In this document: positions 51,535 through 64,000 of the stretch, one piece after another
Layout: every line of letters begins with the position of its first letter
Numbering within the stretch: position 1 is the first letter of the stretch
NCBI GenBank assembly: GCA_019843655.1
Contig: JACDQD010000103.1
Span: 9,548,001-9,612,000, forward strand
Reading direction: 5' to 3'
Source of the DNA: Lethocerus indicus
Lineage: Eukaryota > Arthropoda > Insecta > Hemiptera > Belostomatidae
Length of the DNA: 64,000 bases
The notes under the pieces: generated by a model
Told to the model about the DNA's origin: nothing
What the model saw: the letters and a program-made list of their open reading frames with translations, nothing else
Database searches by the model: none
Position numbers and translations under genes: made by a program

Positions 51535-52890
51535 GGTGTTTTGTGCATGATTCAGATCTCGGGCACTACTTAATTTGTGCCGGCCCTCCCTTATCTTGGT
51601 CCAGATTAATTGGCCATTTGAACTGTTTACATTGGCCCTGGTACACCCCTACCCTCCCGACAACGCCACCACAAAACCGTTTTCCGATTAGGCGTCACAC
51701 CAAGATTCCCCGCTGAGATACGTTCATCTTGACACCCCCATCTCGTAATGGGGAATAATCTTGAAATTATTATAGAAAATTATTATTACACCGAAATGAT
51801 ATAGATATTGCGCAATGGATGAATAATAAATACTAAGATTCCAAGCAAATAAAACCTTCATAATAAAAATTCAGTCGTGCTAAGCTTGTTTCTTAAAGTA
51901 TGGAAGTACTCCTAACTGTTTTTGTAGAGTCAATGTCTTCATTCTGATTCTGGACATCGGCTCCATAGCAATTCCGCTAGTAATATACTAAACCCATTTC
52001 AGCTAAAGTTTTGTAATTAATACTAAATGAAGCCAAAATCATTGAAATATATTTTTAAAGTATTTTTACAAATAATAATTATTATTATAGTTGTCCATTT
52101 GTATAATCAAAATCCCAACATATTATCGTTATCCACTATAAGAAGTAGACTCCTATCAGAAATAAATGTTTTGTGACTATGTAAATTCTGTATTGAAGTG
52201 TACCGAATTTTTATTCATACAGCATCCTCGCCACTCCATGGCTGTTACTCAACAAACCAATCCGCGCCCATTAGAAACCAACGTATTTTTTGTTGGCCCA
52301 AATCCCTCCTTGAATCTTTCTTTTGGACGTGACAATGGAAGGACCTTCCCGAATTGGGTTAATTGGTGGGGTATCGGTCGGCGAATAAAAAGCCCACAAC
52401 CGAAGCCCATTTTCTGCTGCTCCTTTTTTTTTTACGCCGCCCGTTAAACGAACAGACCCGCCGTTGGGCCGTAAATTGATCCGACTTTCGCTGCGTCATC
52501 TTCAATTTCAATTTGTCCCCGCAACTCCAACGGCCGTTTGAATAACCATTTTCATTATACACATAAGAGAGCCCTCAATAAGTGCTGGAACACAGTTGAA
52601 CAACACACTGGAACAAGATGCTTGAACTTTCCTAGTGATTAAGAAGGTTTTATTAGTATAATTTTATTTTACTGGCACACACTGGCATTTCGTGTCTGTC
52701 TCCTCTCGCTTGGAGGGTCTGATAATGACCCTGAAATTATAAAGCACGAGTTATTTAATCATAATGAACTTATGAATTATATTCCTTCAAACTTTGTACT
52801 TGAGAATGTTGGCAATATGACTTAATATTTTGATAGGAATCAGTTGAAACTTGCAATTCTGGAGGAAAACTGGATCTAAATTGGAGTCCA
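51535..52890. other. Gene-free stretch, no recognised feature
   Basis: AT-rich sequence, with a 93-codon frame at 52166-52447 that has no recognisable content. Confidence 0.55.
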
Positions 52891-52966
52891 AATGGACTCG
52901 AACCCAGTGCATAGCTTAGGGGTTAAAAGTACGACACTGTTTAATTTTTGCGAACCGAATTTGCCA
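52891..52966 (-). other. tRNA-derived (SINE-like) segment, A and B boxes
   Basis: On the minus strand an A-box-like TGGCAAATTCGG (52955-52966; one mismatch to TRGCNNAGTNGG) precedes a perfect B box GGTTCGAGTCC (52894-52904) by 50 nt, within the range pol III accepts. Between them the word CTTTTAA (52923-52929) is identical to a tRNA-Lys(UUU) anticodon loop, although flanking stems do not pair and spacing is too long for a tRNA. This points to a decayed tRNA-derived SINE head or tRNA pseudogene. No second copy of the body was noticed in the window. Confidence 0.4.
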
Positions 52967-55900
52967 TTAGTTGCAAACGTGAACTGATTAAAGGAGAAGA
53001 AGTAATATACTCGTATGAATTGTTTTTTCCTTTTTAATGGCCGTGGTGAACAATTTTTTATAGCCGAACGGGCAGTAAATAACGCAAATATTTGGCAAGA
53101 ATTTCTACCGACACTACTGTGTTTATGTAAAGTCAAGTAATGCGTACTGCCGCACAATTCATTGTTGAAAATAAGCTTTTAACACGGTAAAAAAAACCGG
53201 CATGCAAAATACGTATAATCGGCCTGCGTGTTCTGTTCGGCCGTGAAAATGTGTTTGCAGGAAACCCGCTTTGCACGAAAGGATTTCATTTCCCGGTGGG
53301 TGGGGGCTTTTCATTTAATTCGAACGCCGTTTCAACACACGCGTCGTTCCTCCAATTTATAATTCAAACGTTTCGACAATTGTCTACACGCAAATTCGTT
53401 CATGCCGGCTTAAAGGGGACAATTAAATAACCTGAATGACATGCTCGTGTTTAACGTTGTCGCAGGAAGAAATTTATCCGCGTCGATGTATTTCAATTGT
53501 CAGACTCTCATATTTAAAATGCACAACTGTTGATACGATATTAGAGAAATATGATTAATATTTTAATTCTTTTATTATGGGATTTGGCCAGAGACATTTT
53601 CCTTCTATCTATTTTTCTTGTACAAGCCATTGAAAATTTACATCTATGTGTTTACAACGTACAGAATTCTCCCGATAAACTGTCCAGTCGGACGTATCAC
53701 CAGCGCCGATGGGGGAGTTGTTTGGAAACTCGGGGCTAGAAAAATATCAAGTACAGGGGAGGGTGTGCTTTATGCCTTGTATATCCCGCACCCTTTTTTT
53801 CGGCACAGTTTTAATGGATATTTTAAGAGGTCCCCGCGGTCGAGTAGGCGGCCGGCACTATCTCGAATCATTAAATTTTAACTAGAGCCCCCCGGGCCTC
53901 CACCCCCGTGCCCGCTTCTAGCCCACATTTCTCTAAAGATTCTTTTCTTCTTTGTACAATAAAGCGGGAGGTTTATTTACCCGTGTTGAACAAGTTAAAA
54001 CGTTCTCTTTATTTTCCATATTAAGGGGAGTTCGTATGGAACCGGTATTTTTTAAATGAGTCTCGCACAAGTATATAATGCGAATGGCCCCTCATAATAA
54101 GTTCTTGGAAAAAGGGTTCGTATATACGTAGAGAATTTTTCTGAATTGATTGGGCGTATATTTTTAATATACCCATTTAGTTCTGTACAAAGGACACTTG
54201 ATACCCCCTTTCAGTTAACATGAAAATAGACTTGGCTCCTATTGTAGTCGTCTGTAATCCTGCAACGATTCACTACTGAGAAAAGAAAATTGCTAAACCC
54301 AGGTCAATGGTCGAAGGCTTTGAAATTGTTACCAGTGTTTTCCGCCTACTGAAATTACAACCTAATCCTGTTTACAATGGGCTCTGCAGAGGTAATTTGC
54401 AAAACAAAATGGTCACATAACTTTGCAATAACGCTAGGTAATAGTAAATTTCAAAATTCAGACACTTAACTTTAAAACTGGAATTACTTACAATATTGAC
54501 AAAACTCGACAAGGCCACATAGGAGTGAGTATACTCACAGTGGAATATCCCAATATTTTACTAAGACAAATTGGTCGAGAAAGTTATGAAATTATTATGT
54601 TAGGAATTTATTCCTTCCGGCGGGTCCCAGACAATTATTACTTAATCGGTAATCAAGCAATATAATCTCCAGTCAAAATAATCCGCACTCAATTGGCAGG
54701 GTTTCCACAGGCGGGCTTTGATGGAGTAGAACTGCGGTTTCAATAGTCCTCCTGAAACTCAATTATTCAGCGAAACTTAGCGTTTAATTGTTGTCTGCCG
54801 GTGACATAGTTGGATTACAGACCGTTCAAAGGAACAAAGCAAAATCCGTCTCCCTTCCGATTACCGGGCCAGTGCGAGAGCACAAATCGTCCACTGATGC
54901 CGACCGGACGAGTGAATTAATTTTTAAAAAATTCAGTCCTTTCTACTGTTTTGAAAATTTTGCTCATGTAGAATTTTTATGTGCAATTCATAGTGGACAG
55001 ATTGTTTGTTCGCGGAATAGAGTTTAAGCATGAATGATCTTGATCAGTGCGTTTTTATGATCTGTTTTTGGAGGCCTCTACCAAGTTTCTTACACGAAGT
55101 ACAAACTGTGTTGTAGCTCAAGATCATACAAGGGAGGGAGGATTATTTTGATATTCCAAACTACAAATATTTTCAGGTTGTCAAAATACATTTGTTTTGG
55201 TGATTATAAAAAGAAGTGAACTGACTGTAGAATGAAATAGATTGGAAATTCGCCTCCAATCTCATCCCTTGGACGCTATCCGAACCAGAACGAACACGCG
55301 GGGTTGGTACACGGTATGCAATTTTTCCGTGTTGGAAATTAATTCCACGTTTGTCCTACCTGGGGGATCGATCAATTATGGAAGAGTGGCTGTGGCCGGG
55401 ATCGTAACAACATCTGCGTGAGGCCGATGTCGGTGGCGGTAGGGGTGGCGGCCACCCCCTACATTTTTAATCGGATTCCATCCCGCCCATAAAGATCGGC
55501 CCGGCTCCAAATCCATAATGGACGCTCCGGTCGTCCGAATTTCTGATTGGAATCGAAGGTGGAAAGGCATGCAAAACAGGAGGCCCAATATAACATATCT
55601 AAATAGTCCGGCAGTGCTGTACGATTACGAGCAATTGCTTGATTAATATCGTACGATATTGTTACCATCGTTAATTTTAAATTGTCATTCTGACGCACTA
55701 TTAATTCTCTCGCTAATGCTACTATATGGAGGGTCATTATTATATTAGTTCTAAGTCACTATAATTACCACGATCCTTTTGAACTTTATTGCAAAGAAAG
55801 GTACTTCTCGGTTGGGTAGTGATGCCTGACCTTAGAGCAGTGTCTAGGAGACATTGTTGTTAGGGTTCAGATATCGTTTATCAATTCGCCCTTCGACATT
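52967..55900. other. Gene-free stretch, no recognised feature
   Basis: AT-rich with a GC-richer patch at 53820-53920. A 10-bp inverted repeat (ATGATCTTGA/TCAAGATCAT) brackets about 75 bp at 55032-55126; the arms are too short to assign a function. No gene was recognised. Confidence 0.5.
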
Positions 55901-55985
55901 TCCAGGAATCGAACCCCTACCCTACGTTCTCTGTCAAACCGGCGTGTTAATCTCAATATTTTAGACGGCCGATACACAACAAAGA
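55900..55985 (-). other. tRNA-derived (SINE-like) segment with B box
   Basis: The minus strand has a perfect B box GGTTCGATTCC (55905-55915). Upstream of it runs GGCCGTCTAAAAT and then ATTAACACGCCGGTTTGACA, which resembles the D-arm/anticodon region of tRNA-derived SINEs with a few bases missing from the A box. The T-arm stem does not pair fully, so it is not a functional tRNA. Low certainty. Confidence 0.3.
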
Positions 55986-56679
55986 AATTCGAACGAAATG
56001 TCGAAATCGAATTATTTCTGGGGAGGCCGTCAAATAATTGTAGGCGCGCCAACCTCGTAATTGTAGAGCCCGAAATTTGTCGACTGCCGTGTCCCGTGAG
56101 TCGGCCTCGTTGTGGACTGTTTCTGTGAATTATTGCGCTTCATAACCCATTCGGAGACAACTCCGGCTACACAGTAGAAACTCAAATCCGTTGGGGCGTT
56201 GATGGAGGATGGGGGGAGGAGACTCGGCGACTGGCGCTGGTTTATTGCTCCCTCTTCCTTACCAAACACAGCGGAGAGCCCAACTCTCCCCGCCACTCCT
56301 CTAATTAAATAACTGAACCTCGTACAAAGTAGCAAGAAATTTTATACTTCATCCAGACAAAATAAATACTGGTCTCTCGGCTATTTCCCGTAAAGAATTT
56401 CTCGAAACGCGGTCTTATCAGAGTTGTACGGTATCGCTAGTAATCGATAATTAATAAGCTCAGTCGTGACTCTCAAGAAGGAGAATATATATATAAATAA
56501 TATAGTTATTTTTACATATATTTGAATTCCCAATACTTTCCTATTCCGTTTATAATTTGCAGGGGGATTCGGGCGTTAGGGATTGATTAGGAATTTGGGT
56601 CAAAACAAGATATAAAGTGGGGTAGGCCCGGGTACGTCAACTGAACGCGTTAAAGCGGTATTTATATTTTATCGGTATA

Positions 56680-57108
<429 letters not shown>

Positions 57109-57390
57109 CTAGAGGGGCCCGCAGCCCGCCCCGACCTCAAGCTCACCCTCCGCCTCCTCGCATCCCCTCACCGCAGCCCGGCCAGCCCACCTACCCAACA
57201 CAGCCTCCCACCCATCTGAAACAACAATCAATTTAGTTATTTATATAAAACATAATCATTAAAAAGTATAACTCTCGTCGGGAAATGAAACCCTAAATGC
57301 TGATGTCCGTAAAAATAAGTTAAATGAAAGAACAAGTATTGAACTTGAACCTACTGGGTTATCAGAACCCCTGCTCCTTCCCAAATTCTC

Positions 57391-58415
57391 TTTCTTTTTT
57401 AACTTTATTTAGTGTACAATCAACTATATGCTAGTTATAGGTACAATGGCGATTTGTTTGACTAGTTTGACTTGTTTCGCTCGATAAAGACGCCATCCAG
57501 TGATGGTACTTTTGACCTGTATCCGGCCTACAGAAAGACTCCAGTGGCGTTTAAGCCCACGCGGGGGGATAATGGATGGGTAAAAGAGGAAAGGGACTGA
57601 ACGAGTGGATTTGGATGTGGAGTGAGGCGGGAATGGAAATTAAGGAAGCGTGATTTTGCGACTTCGTCGACTGTCGGTGTGTTGAGGTCATTATGGATTG
57701 TTCGGTTAGAAACATATCAGGGAGCATTAAGGATGGTACGAAGGACTTTTGACTGGAACGTTTGGATGCGAGCGATGTTGGATTTCTTGTCGGAACCCCA
57801 TAGTTCTATTCCGTATGTCCATGTCGGTTTTAGTATGGCTTTATATATTGTCGGTTTTAGTATGGCTTTATATATTGTCAGTTTGTGTACTATTGTAAGT
57901 TTTGATGTCCTTTTCAAAAGAGGTCTCAACAGTCCAAATTTGCGAATTAGATCTGTTCTTTTCAGTCGGGTATGGGGATTCCACGTGAATCGTTTGTCTA
58001 TATAGAGCCCAAGGTAGCGAGCCTGCTGATGGGTGAGGATAGGAGTACTGTGAAATAGAACAGGAGGGCAAGGATGTCGACGTAGTGTGAAGGTGACGTG
58101 AGCAGATTTAGAGCTATTCACTTTCGCCCTCCATCGTTTGCACCAGGACTGGATGTTGGAAAGGTGCTCTTGGAGATTGATGGTTGTAGTTGAGGGATTT
58201 TGGTCGGAGGTGAGGAGGCATGTGTCATCAGCAAATGTGGCGGGGACTGTAGAAGGATATTTAGGTATATCGGAGGTATATATTGTGTATAGGAGTGGAC
58301 CTAGGACACTACCTTGAGGGACAGACGCTTCGACTACACAGTAGTCGGAAAGCTCTTGGTCCCAAATTCTCAAGCAGACAAAATAGTCAAGTTTATCTTT
58401 GCCAATATTGCACAA
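57391..58415 (-). pseudogene. 5'-truncated Jockey-like LINE, reverse transcriptase C-terminal part
   Basis: A 232-codon minus-strand frame (58415-57717) has reverse transcriptase motifs in order: VPQGSVLGPLLYTIYTSDIP, the catalytic FADDTCLL, a W-KVNSSKS segment, ARYLGLYIDKRFTW and TWTYGIELWG. It is followed by KVLRTILNAP, a TGA where the family would have Trp or Arg, then continued homology (YVSNRTIHNDLNTPTVDEVA, KSRFLNFHSRLTPHPNP) and a frame change near RGLKRHW. On the minus strand an AATAAA (57404-57409) and an A-rich run end the element near 57391. The endonuclease and RT fingers are missing: 5' truncation near 58415, typical of LINE insertions. A 27-bp perfect tandem duplication lies inside. 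It is dead. Confidence 0.88.
57824..57877 (-). repeat. 27-bp perfect tandem duplication inside the LINE
   Basis: Two identical 27-bp units duplicate the residues TIYKAILKP in frame just upstream of the conserved TYGIELWG. Perfect identity indicates a recent slippage event in an already decaying element. Confidence 0.9.
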
Positions 58416-58598
58416 AATAATTCGAGAAACAACATGGATAAAGTTTTTATATGAAGGAAAATTATATTCATTTTATTCACTTGCAAGCTTCGTGTTGTAC
58501 TACTTTCTGCTCAGTTTGAACGTTATTTGTCTCGTGTCGAGACAGAAATTGCATATTTATTTTGTTCGCGTTAACTTCTATGATCCACGTGTCCCTAA

Positions 58599-58690
58599 AC
58601 TTACTGTTTAAATGTCTCTTTTTCATCCATTCTCCCTCCTGCTCTTACGCCAAACGGGGCCTTCGACGTTAACACGGGGGGCTCTTTTAT
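58599..58690 (-). repeat. Dispersed repeat pair E, copy 1
   Basis: Aligns with 59403-59513, same orientation. Shared words on the plus strand: CTGTTTAAATGTCTCTTT, ATTCTCC, CTCCTGCTCT-ACGCCAAAC and TTAAC-CGGGGG. Read on the minus strand both copies can encode KETFKQ, and copy 2 lies in a 73-codon frame (59252-59473); that is weak evidence for an old coding origin. Confidence 0.6.
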
Positions 58691-59402
58691 AAAGTCGAAT
58701 ATCATTAGGGACAATAAACATTTTTTTAAGGGTTCACTGAAATTTCAAACGGCGCTCGACAAATGCCCATAAACGGGTATTTTCCTCTCCTCGGGGTCGG
58801 CCCACTTTATGAAGCCGCCATGAATAAGATGCGAATAGCTCAGCGCATCGTCTCCCTTTAATAATGCCCGCGATAGCCGATAAAACAGAGACCACATATT
58901 TTACATAAACGTACTTGCAAACAAATAACGATTAGAACATTTTATAAATGTATTTCGTAATAGGTGTGCACATTTCAAATGTAATTAAATACTACGCAGA
59001 TATTCAGGAATTATTCGCTTAGACTATGGTTTAGAAAGGGCTGGGTTGTATAGGTTATACATGAACGCAGGATGTTTCCTTATACTATAATGACTTACAG
59101 TGCCATTAGACCGACTTATGCCGTCATTACTTAATCAATCATTTTCACATTTTTAACAGAAAACTTTAATTGAGCGTACCGTTATCTGTCTCATAAGCGT
59201 GGCCATCGATCACACTTGCCTTTAAATGAAACCTCGATATCGCTTCACAAATTATGTCATTTCGATAATTAGATACCGGCGGTGATATTTATATCGTTTG
59301 TTAAACCGTGTTGCGTATGTCTCATTTGGGTGTAGGGTATGAACTTTTCTGTGCCAACGTCTCCCGTTCACAAGCCGCATGTGTGCCTTCCTGCAATATG
59401 CA
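58691..59402. other. Spacer between the repeat E copies
   Basis: AT-rich with no recognised gene apart from the short minus-strand frame at 59252-59473 that runs into copy 2. Confidence 0.5.
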
Positions 59403-59513
59403 ACTTTCTGTTTAAATGTCTCTTTCATAAACACAATTCCATAACTCCTGTCATTCTCCTGCTCTGACGCCAAACAGGTTTTCCAGTCATTAACGGGGGA
59501 GACCTTTACAACC
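59403..59513 (-). repeat. Dispersed repeat pair E, copy 2
   Basis: Second copy of 58599-58690 with an extra segment in the middle. The minus-strand translation in this copy reads EQENDRSYGIVFMKETFKQK. Confidence 0.6.
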
Positions 59514-62500
59514 CAGAGTACTGGTTATATGTCATGAATTATAACAGCAGGATTTGATGGTCCTCTACAACAATAAGTACCAGAAGTTTCACGACTTGGG
59601 GCTCTTGAAATATTTGTTAGAGATGTTATTAACAGCCGGTTACCAAATAGGCTAGTTCAAGTAGTTCCTCAATATTTTGCAAAGTTTATTGGTTTTTACT
59701 TATTTTTCGTTATTCACATCATCTTCACATTAGATCGTCAACACTGTCCTAATGTTTATTTAAACTACCCTTGTTATACTTATCATTATATACCGAATTA
59801 TGAATCCTTTAAATGTAACGGATTTCGGCGGCGGTCGGTATCGGGAAAGCGGTGCGAGCGAACTATCAGGAAATTGGCTCCGCCCTCGCTTCTTGAAACG
59901 GAACTTTGTTCTCGGGAACTTAGCGCGGGGCCCAAGTTAGTGCGGTAACACAGGCATATTGTTGTCCGCCCGAGCGGATAAGTCGACTGCGCAGAATTAA
60001 CAGTCGCCCAACAACGCTTCGGCCTACCGACAGTGGCTTTTCAGCCGTTTGTGTCCTAATAAACCCGACAGTATAACACGGCCGGCGGCTAAACGCTACA
60101 CGGTTAATTCGAACCGAATCCGCTGTCATCGGATAATGATAATTGTGTACGGTACCCCTTTTCAACATTTCAGCTTTAGAACAGCGACGTCAGCAAGCCT
60201 CATCGCGGCAAAACTAACGTCAATATGATAAATAGCCGTGAATATTACATCGCCGAATTCCGAAATTTACATAAAATTCATAGCGCGTTCTTCCTTTCGT
60301 ATTACTGTAATATACAGGTTTGAAAAATACGGATTTAATTAATGAGCAATAAATTTCGATACCATTCCGTGAAGTTGGAATGAGTTTTGGTTAGAAGCAT
60401 TGGAGGTTCAGGATAGTGCCAATTTTTTTTTCAATTAATCGTAATTATTTCCATCACTTATTAAGTTTGATTAGTGCCGTATATCTCAAGGATCCCATTA
60501 ACCGCACTAACAAAATATTCTACCGAATTTTCGTCCATTGAAGGTTTCTTTCCTATGGAATTTATTAACAGGACAATATTAATTAAATTTCAGAGTCATT
60601 GTCAGCGAGTAAAAGGAGGAAACGTTGTTTGACCCTATTTTACAATTTCATTTTCTTGGGGGTTGGGATTGCCCGTTGGGCCTAATCGATAGCCGGCTGC
60701 CGCCAACTACACCGACCCCCTTACAACCACCCCCAGTCCTATATTTAGTAGCATAATAGTGCCCTTTATATGCGACGTCCCATCACCCCTCGCCCCGGCT
60801 TTCTTCTTCCCCTACACTACCCCCTCCCTCCCACCCTCATCCCCTTCTCCTCCTCTTCTCCGACGGCGTTCCTTCTCCTCCTACCACTTTGTGACCTCAA
60901 ATGGCTCCTTTTCAGCCGGGTCTCCCAATCTGTTTTGGCGGTAGACCCGGGGACGACGAAAAATAAGGACTATCTTGGCGCCCGATAGAATTGATTCTCT
61001 AGCTAACGGCCCGATCTTGTCCGTGACTTATTCATTTTTTTTCTTTTTATTTTAAGTCACTACATTTTTTCAAATTTATATTTAATGACATTGCGATTTG
61101 AAAAACGCGAATATTCTTTTGATGTAGAATCCTGTAATTCACGGTAACCCTACAGGATACTGAGGAAATCACGAGGCCATGAGGATTCTAAGTTAGTCTT
61201 CTGTCCAAGTGTAGTTCCAAGATTTATACTTTGTGTCCAAAATTAAGGACACCAATAACCGGTAGAATTAATGAGTATTTACCAGTTTCAACTATTATTA
61301 AAATAGGAGCGATACTCGTAAATTCATTTTAACGTTTATTTCGGATTAATGCTTCTCGAAAATAATGCAAATGGTGTGCGGCTCTATATTATTTCCTAGG
61401 GGAAAAACACGCGAATGTATTAACTGGATGAAACGTGCGCGTTTATGAAGAAATAAAGTGAACCCGATACATTTAGAACTGCATAAAGGTAGGCTGTAAT
61501 TTTATTGGGTGTCCGGAAACACAATTCCGCAGCTTTGAACGTGCGTGATGCCGAGTTGCCTGTTTCATGGACCAGTTGATGTGGCGACCAGCTCATTTGC
61601 TAGCTAATTGCTACTGGAGAGTGGAAATAGGCTCTCATCTGCATGGATCATGGGAATTAGTGTTGAATTATTGACAACCATAGAGAGTTACTTAAACGTT
61701 AAACAACGACTGTTCATCTAAATCATAGAATAATATAAATTTAATGCAATTCGAAGAATAACCTTACTATGCATAGATATATTTAAAGATAAATCCGTGT
61801 TATACTAAACCGATTATTAGTTTTCAACTTTATTATTTGACGATTTTATTACGGAAATACTACTAAAATATATAATAGTAATAACTGTAATAATTAATAA
61901 ACAAAATGCAATATAAATATCGGTTTCGTTGGTTGTTTGTTGTGATCAAGCTGCAATACTGAACCCGATGAATGTTTTCATCGGTTAGACAAACGGAGCT
62001 TGACCGAGGTATGACGAGTCGGGGAGAGTTAATTGCTACCTTGACTGCGGTAGCTGTACGCAAAGTGTTTTGCGGATTATGAAAAAATACAGTGCGGCTT
62101 GGTACGCGTCTGTTGCGGACAGAGGTTAGTGGCTGTTGGTGACGGTAGCGGCCAGGTTTTGTTAATCCCAATCGTAAATTATTATCGTGGTGTGGAGGGG
62201 CGAGACGGGCATTATTCATTGGGCCTCTGTTTCCCTCCCCACAGCCCGGTGTTCCTGTTCCAGTTGACGCGGAATTTCACAAACTCAATTCCGCTAATGC
62301 CCCGTTTTCGGTCTAAATCCTGTTCGACTGTCGGGATCCGGATTTCTCCCATTGTCCGACCTGACTTTGACACAACCCCCATTTCGGCCGCACGAAGATT
62401 AACCGGTTTCAGTTGCATAATTCATTCGGAAATATTGTTTAAATTTCATCATTTTCCACGGAACAGTAATTTCGTTTCCTGTGTCTACAAAAATTCCAAC

Positions 62501-62656
62501 GCCAAATGCAAGACAATGTAATTGCAATTGGACGGAAATCCTAAAATAATCCCAGTCCTAAAGTTATTATTTAAAATGCTAAAGTACCACTAATATAAAT
62601 AGAGCTGGATTTATAAAATCTGAAATTGCGGGTGAAATATAATTTCAATCCGTTTT
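59514..62656. other. Gene-free stretch, no recognised feature
   Basis: Contains GC-richer patches at 59820-60130, a pyrimidine-rich run at 60770-60880, and a small inverted repeat GTGTCC/GGACAC around 61234-61253. Frames at 61863-62219 (minus) and 62099-62521 (plus) overlap on opposite strands and are not recognised. Confidence 0.5.
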
Positions 62657-62745
62657 GCGGGTTTAGTATCACCTTCGCCGGCCTATTTGTATTGAGGGTC
62701 TAGTATTCATTAGCGCCGTAAACAAATGAAATGCTCGTGTATTCA
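62657..62745 (+). repeat. Paired TAGTATC...CGCCG repeat, diverged copy 3
   Basis: Carries TAGTATCACCTTCGCCG (from 62664) and TAGTATTCATTAGCGCCG (from 62701), here 37 bp apart instead of 56. The GGGTCTAGTAT context of the second unit matches the copies at 38.4 and 41.2 kb; the tail is only weakly similar. Confidence 0.5.
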
Positions 62746-62944
62746 AATATTTTTGAAATAGGGTTTGAATATAAAATCAAAACACCAGCCTAATGCTGTT
62801 GGCGCTTTCGGTTTTCCCCATCTTCAGTAGCGTTCTACCAGTATACTGTACTGTTGCTATCTGCATAACTTTTTTCGAAAATAGTTATTCGAAACTTTCT
62901 GCGGTGATTGTAAAGAATAACAACTTTTTACCGGTTACTAATGG

Positions 62945-62984
62945 TACATATTAAATATGAAACTTACATATTATATATGAAACT
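62945..62984 (+). repeat. 20-bp tandem duplication
   Basis: Two adjacent 20-bp units (TACATATT-A-ATATGAAACT) differ at one position. Confidence 0.85.
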
Positions 62985-63180
62985 AAAGGTTGTCCATGGC
63001 CAGGACTGAAAAGTTCCTGCATTATTAGCCGGGTGAATCCGTTGGGGGGGAAGTACCATTTCCAGTTGTGTGAGCCTTCAAATATTGATAGCCCACCCAG
63101 CTCAATTATGCAGTAATATGGATCGTTAGAGCTTTGTTACACCACCACTGGGCAGAACCCAAATCCACAACACAAAGAGT

Positions 63181-63206
63181 GTGAGAGAGGGAGGGAGAGA
63201 GAGAGG
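63181..63206 (+). repeat. GA-rich microsatellite
   Basis: GTGAGAGAGGGAGGGAGAGA followed by GAGAGG: an interrupted GA/GGA repeat. Confidence 0.8.
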
Positions 63207-64000
63207 CAAAGAGGTATCGATACGTATAGATTTTCCTCCACGTTAGTTTATTCCCACAGTTACCAGTATATTCTCAGTCCTGGTGATACATTTAACTATA
63301 AACTGGTTCCGATGTCCAGACTGGGCAAAATATTTGCCAGATACTTATGCCCCAACATTCCTTTGGTTGCAAAAAATAAAAACCTGAATAAAACTTAAAA
63401 TTCCCTTATCAATTAACTTGTTTCATTAATTCGATTTGTATATAAAAAGAGTCTTCACTGACACAGGATTTAAAATATTTGTATTCTTTCGTGGGGATGT
63501 TGCGTACGAACAGACTTATTTATTATCTCATATAACATTTTACACGCATAAACATAAACTGAAAACGCGTTAGTGCTGGTGGACCGAATATGTTCACGGC
63601 AGAATAACTTCCCTTCGTTACAGGATAATATGGGAACTCATAAGCAAATGGTGCTATACGCGGGCCAGGCTTATGTGTTTGGCTTAGATGTATATCTAAA
63701 TCCCGGTCCGGATTACACCCAGGAATAACCAAAGTTGTAACGCTCCAGGGCTTCCTTTATCCTCGTTTAAACAAGAGGGGAAATGTAAATCTGATAACAG
63801 AAAAAACTATAAGAGGCGATAGTATTCTAATCCCATAATATCGTTGAAAAACCTATTGATAGAATGAAACAAATATTCGTATTGACAGAGATATCTTAAT
63901 GCAGGTATATTATCGTTATCTAATTTTCTATACATGTTTGTCTGAAATAAGAAACAAATGATAATGTGTATTGATTTTGTATGTGTTAATAAATTACCCT

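Larger units (their letters stand above)
62746..64000. other. Gene-free stretch with small repeats to window end
   Basis: AT-rich sequence with the 20-bp tandem pair at 62945-62984 and a GA-rich run at 63181-63206. No gene was recognised. Confidence 0.55.

Noticed and set aside
55032..55126. MicroRNA-like hairpin from ATGATCTTGA/TCAAGATCAT
   Set aside because: Only 10 bp pair; the intervening ~75 bp shows no extended stem.
61225..61260. Inverted repeat GTGTCC/GGACAC as a transposon end
   Set aside because: Only six-base arms around an eight-base spacer, with no matching distant end; likely chance.

Overview
The window looks like a gene-poor stretch of an insect (or at least arthropod) nuclear genome: AT-rich, with short GC-rich islands, simple repeats and fragments of eukaryotic transposons. 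There is no operon structure, ribosome-binding-site pattern or long intact coding region. The retrotransposon remnants read most like Jockey-type elements of insects, and the integrase remnant most like the KRAB-A domain-containing protein 2-like transposon proteins common in arthropod genomes. I cannot name the species. CpG does not look strongly depleted by eye, which would fit low germline methylation.

No intact host protein gene, rRNA or functional tRNA can be supported. The window could be intergenic or lie inside a very large intron.

Layout. 1-18.0 kb: gene-free, with a duplicated AATTGC-rich motif (2.27 and 3.44 kb), a diverged tandem duplication (3.79-4.08 kb), simple repeats and one long unrecognised open frame (6.9-7.5 kb). 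18.03-18.94 kb: a decayed DNA transposon with ~64-bp terminal inverted repeats and a frameshifted integrase C-terminus on the minus strand. 19-31.6 kb: gene-free, with a (TA)23 tract, a duplicated ~100-bp segment (21.3/22.0 kb) and an unrecognised ATG-started frame (25.4-25.9 kb). 31.63-31.81 kb: a mariner transposase remnant with an internal deletion. 38.3-41.3 kb: nested pairs of direct repeats, one belonging to a small family with a paired TAGTATC...CGCCG motif (third copy at 62.66 kb). 44.3 kb: an inverted copy of sequence at 25.0 kb. 46.3-48.2 kb: several short open frames that could be exons but are unproven. 51.0-51.5 kb: a ~490-bp unit bounded by perfect 30-bp inverted repeats. 52.9 and 55.9 kb: SINE-like tRNA-derived segments. 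56.7-58.4 kb: two Jockey-like retrotransposon 3' ends lying tail to tail. 58.6/59.4 kb: another diverged duplicate.

The elements do not act together as a system. The most informative items are the TIR transposon, the small-repeat family, the 51-kb inverted-repeat unit and the tail-to-tail retrotransposons.
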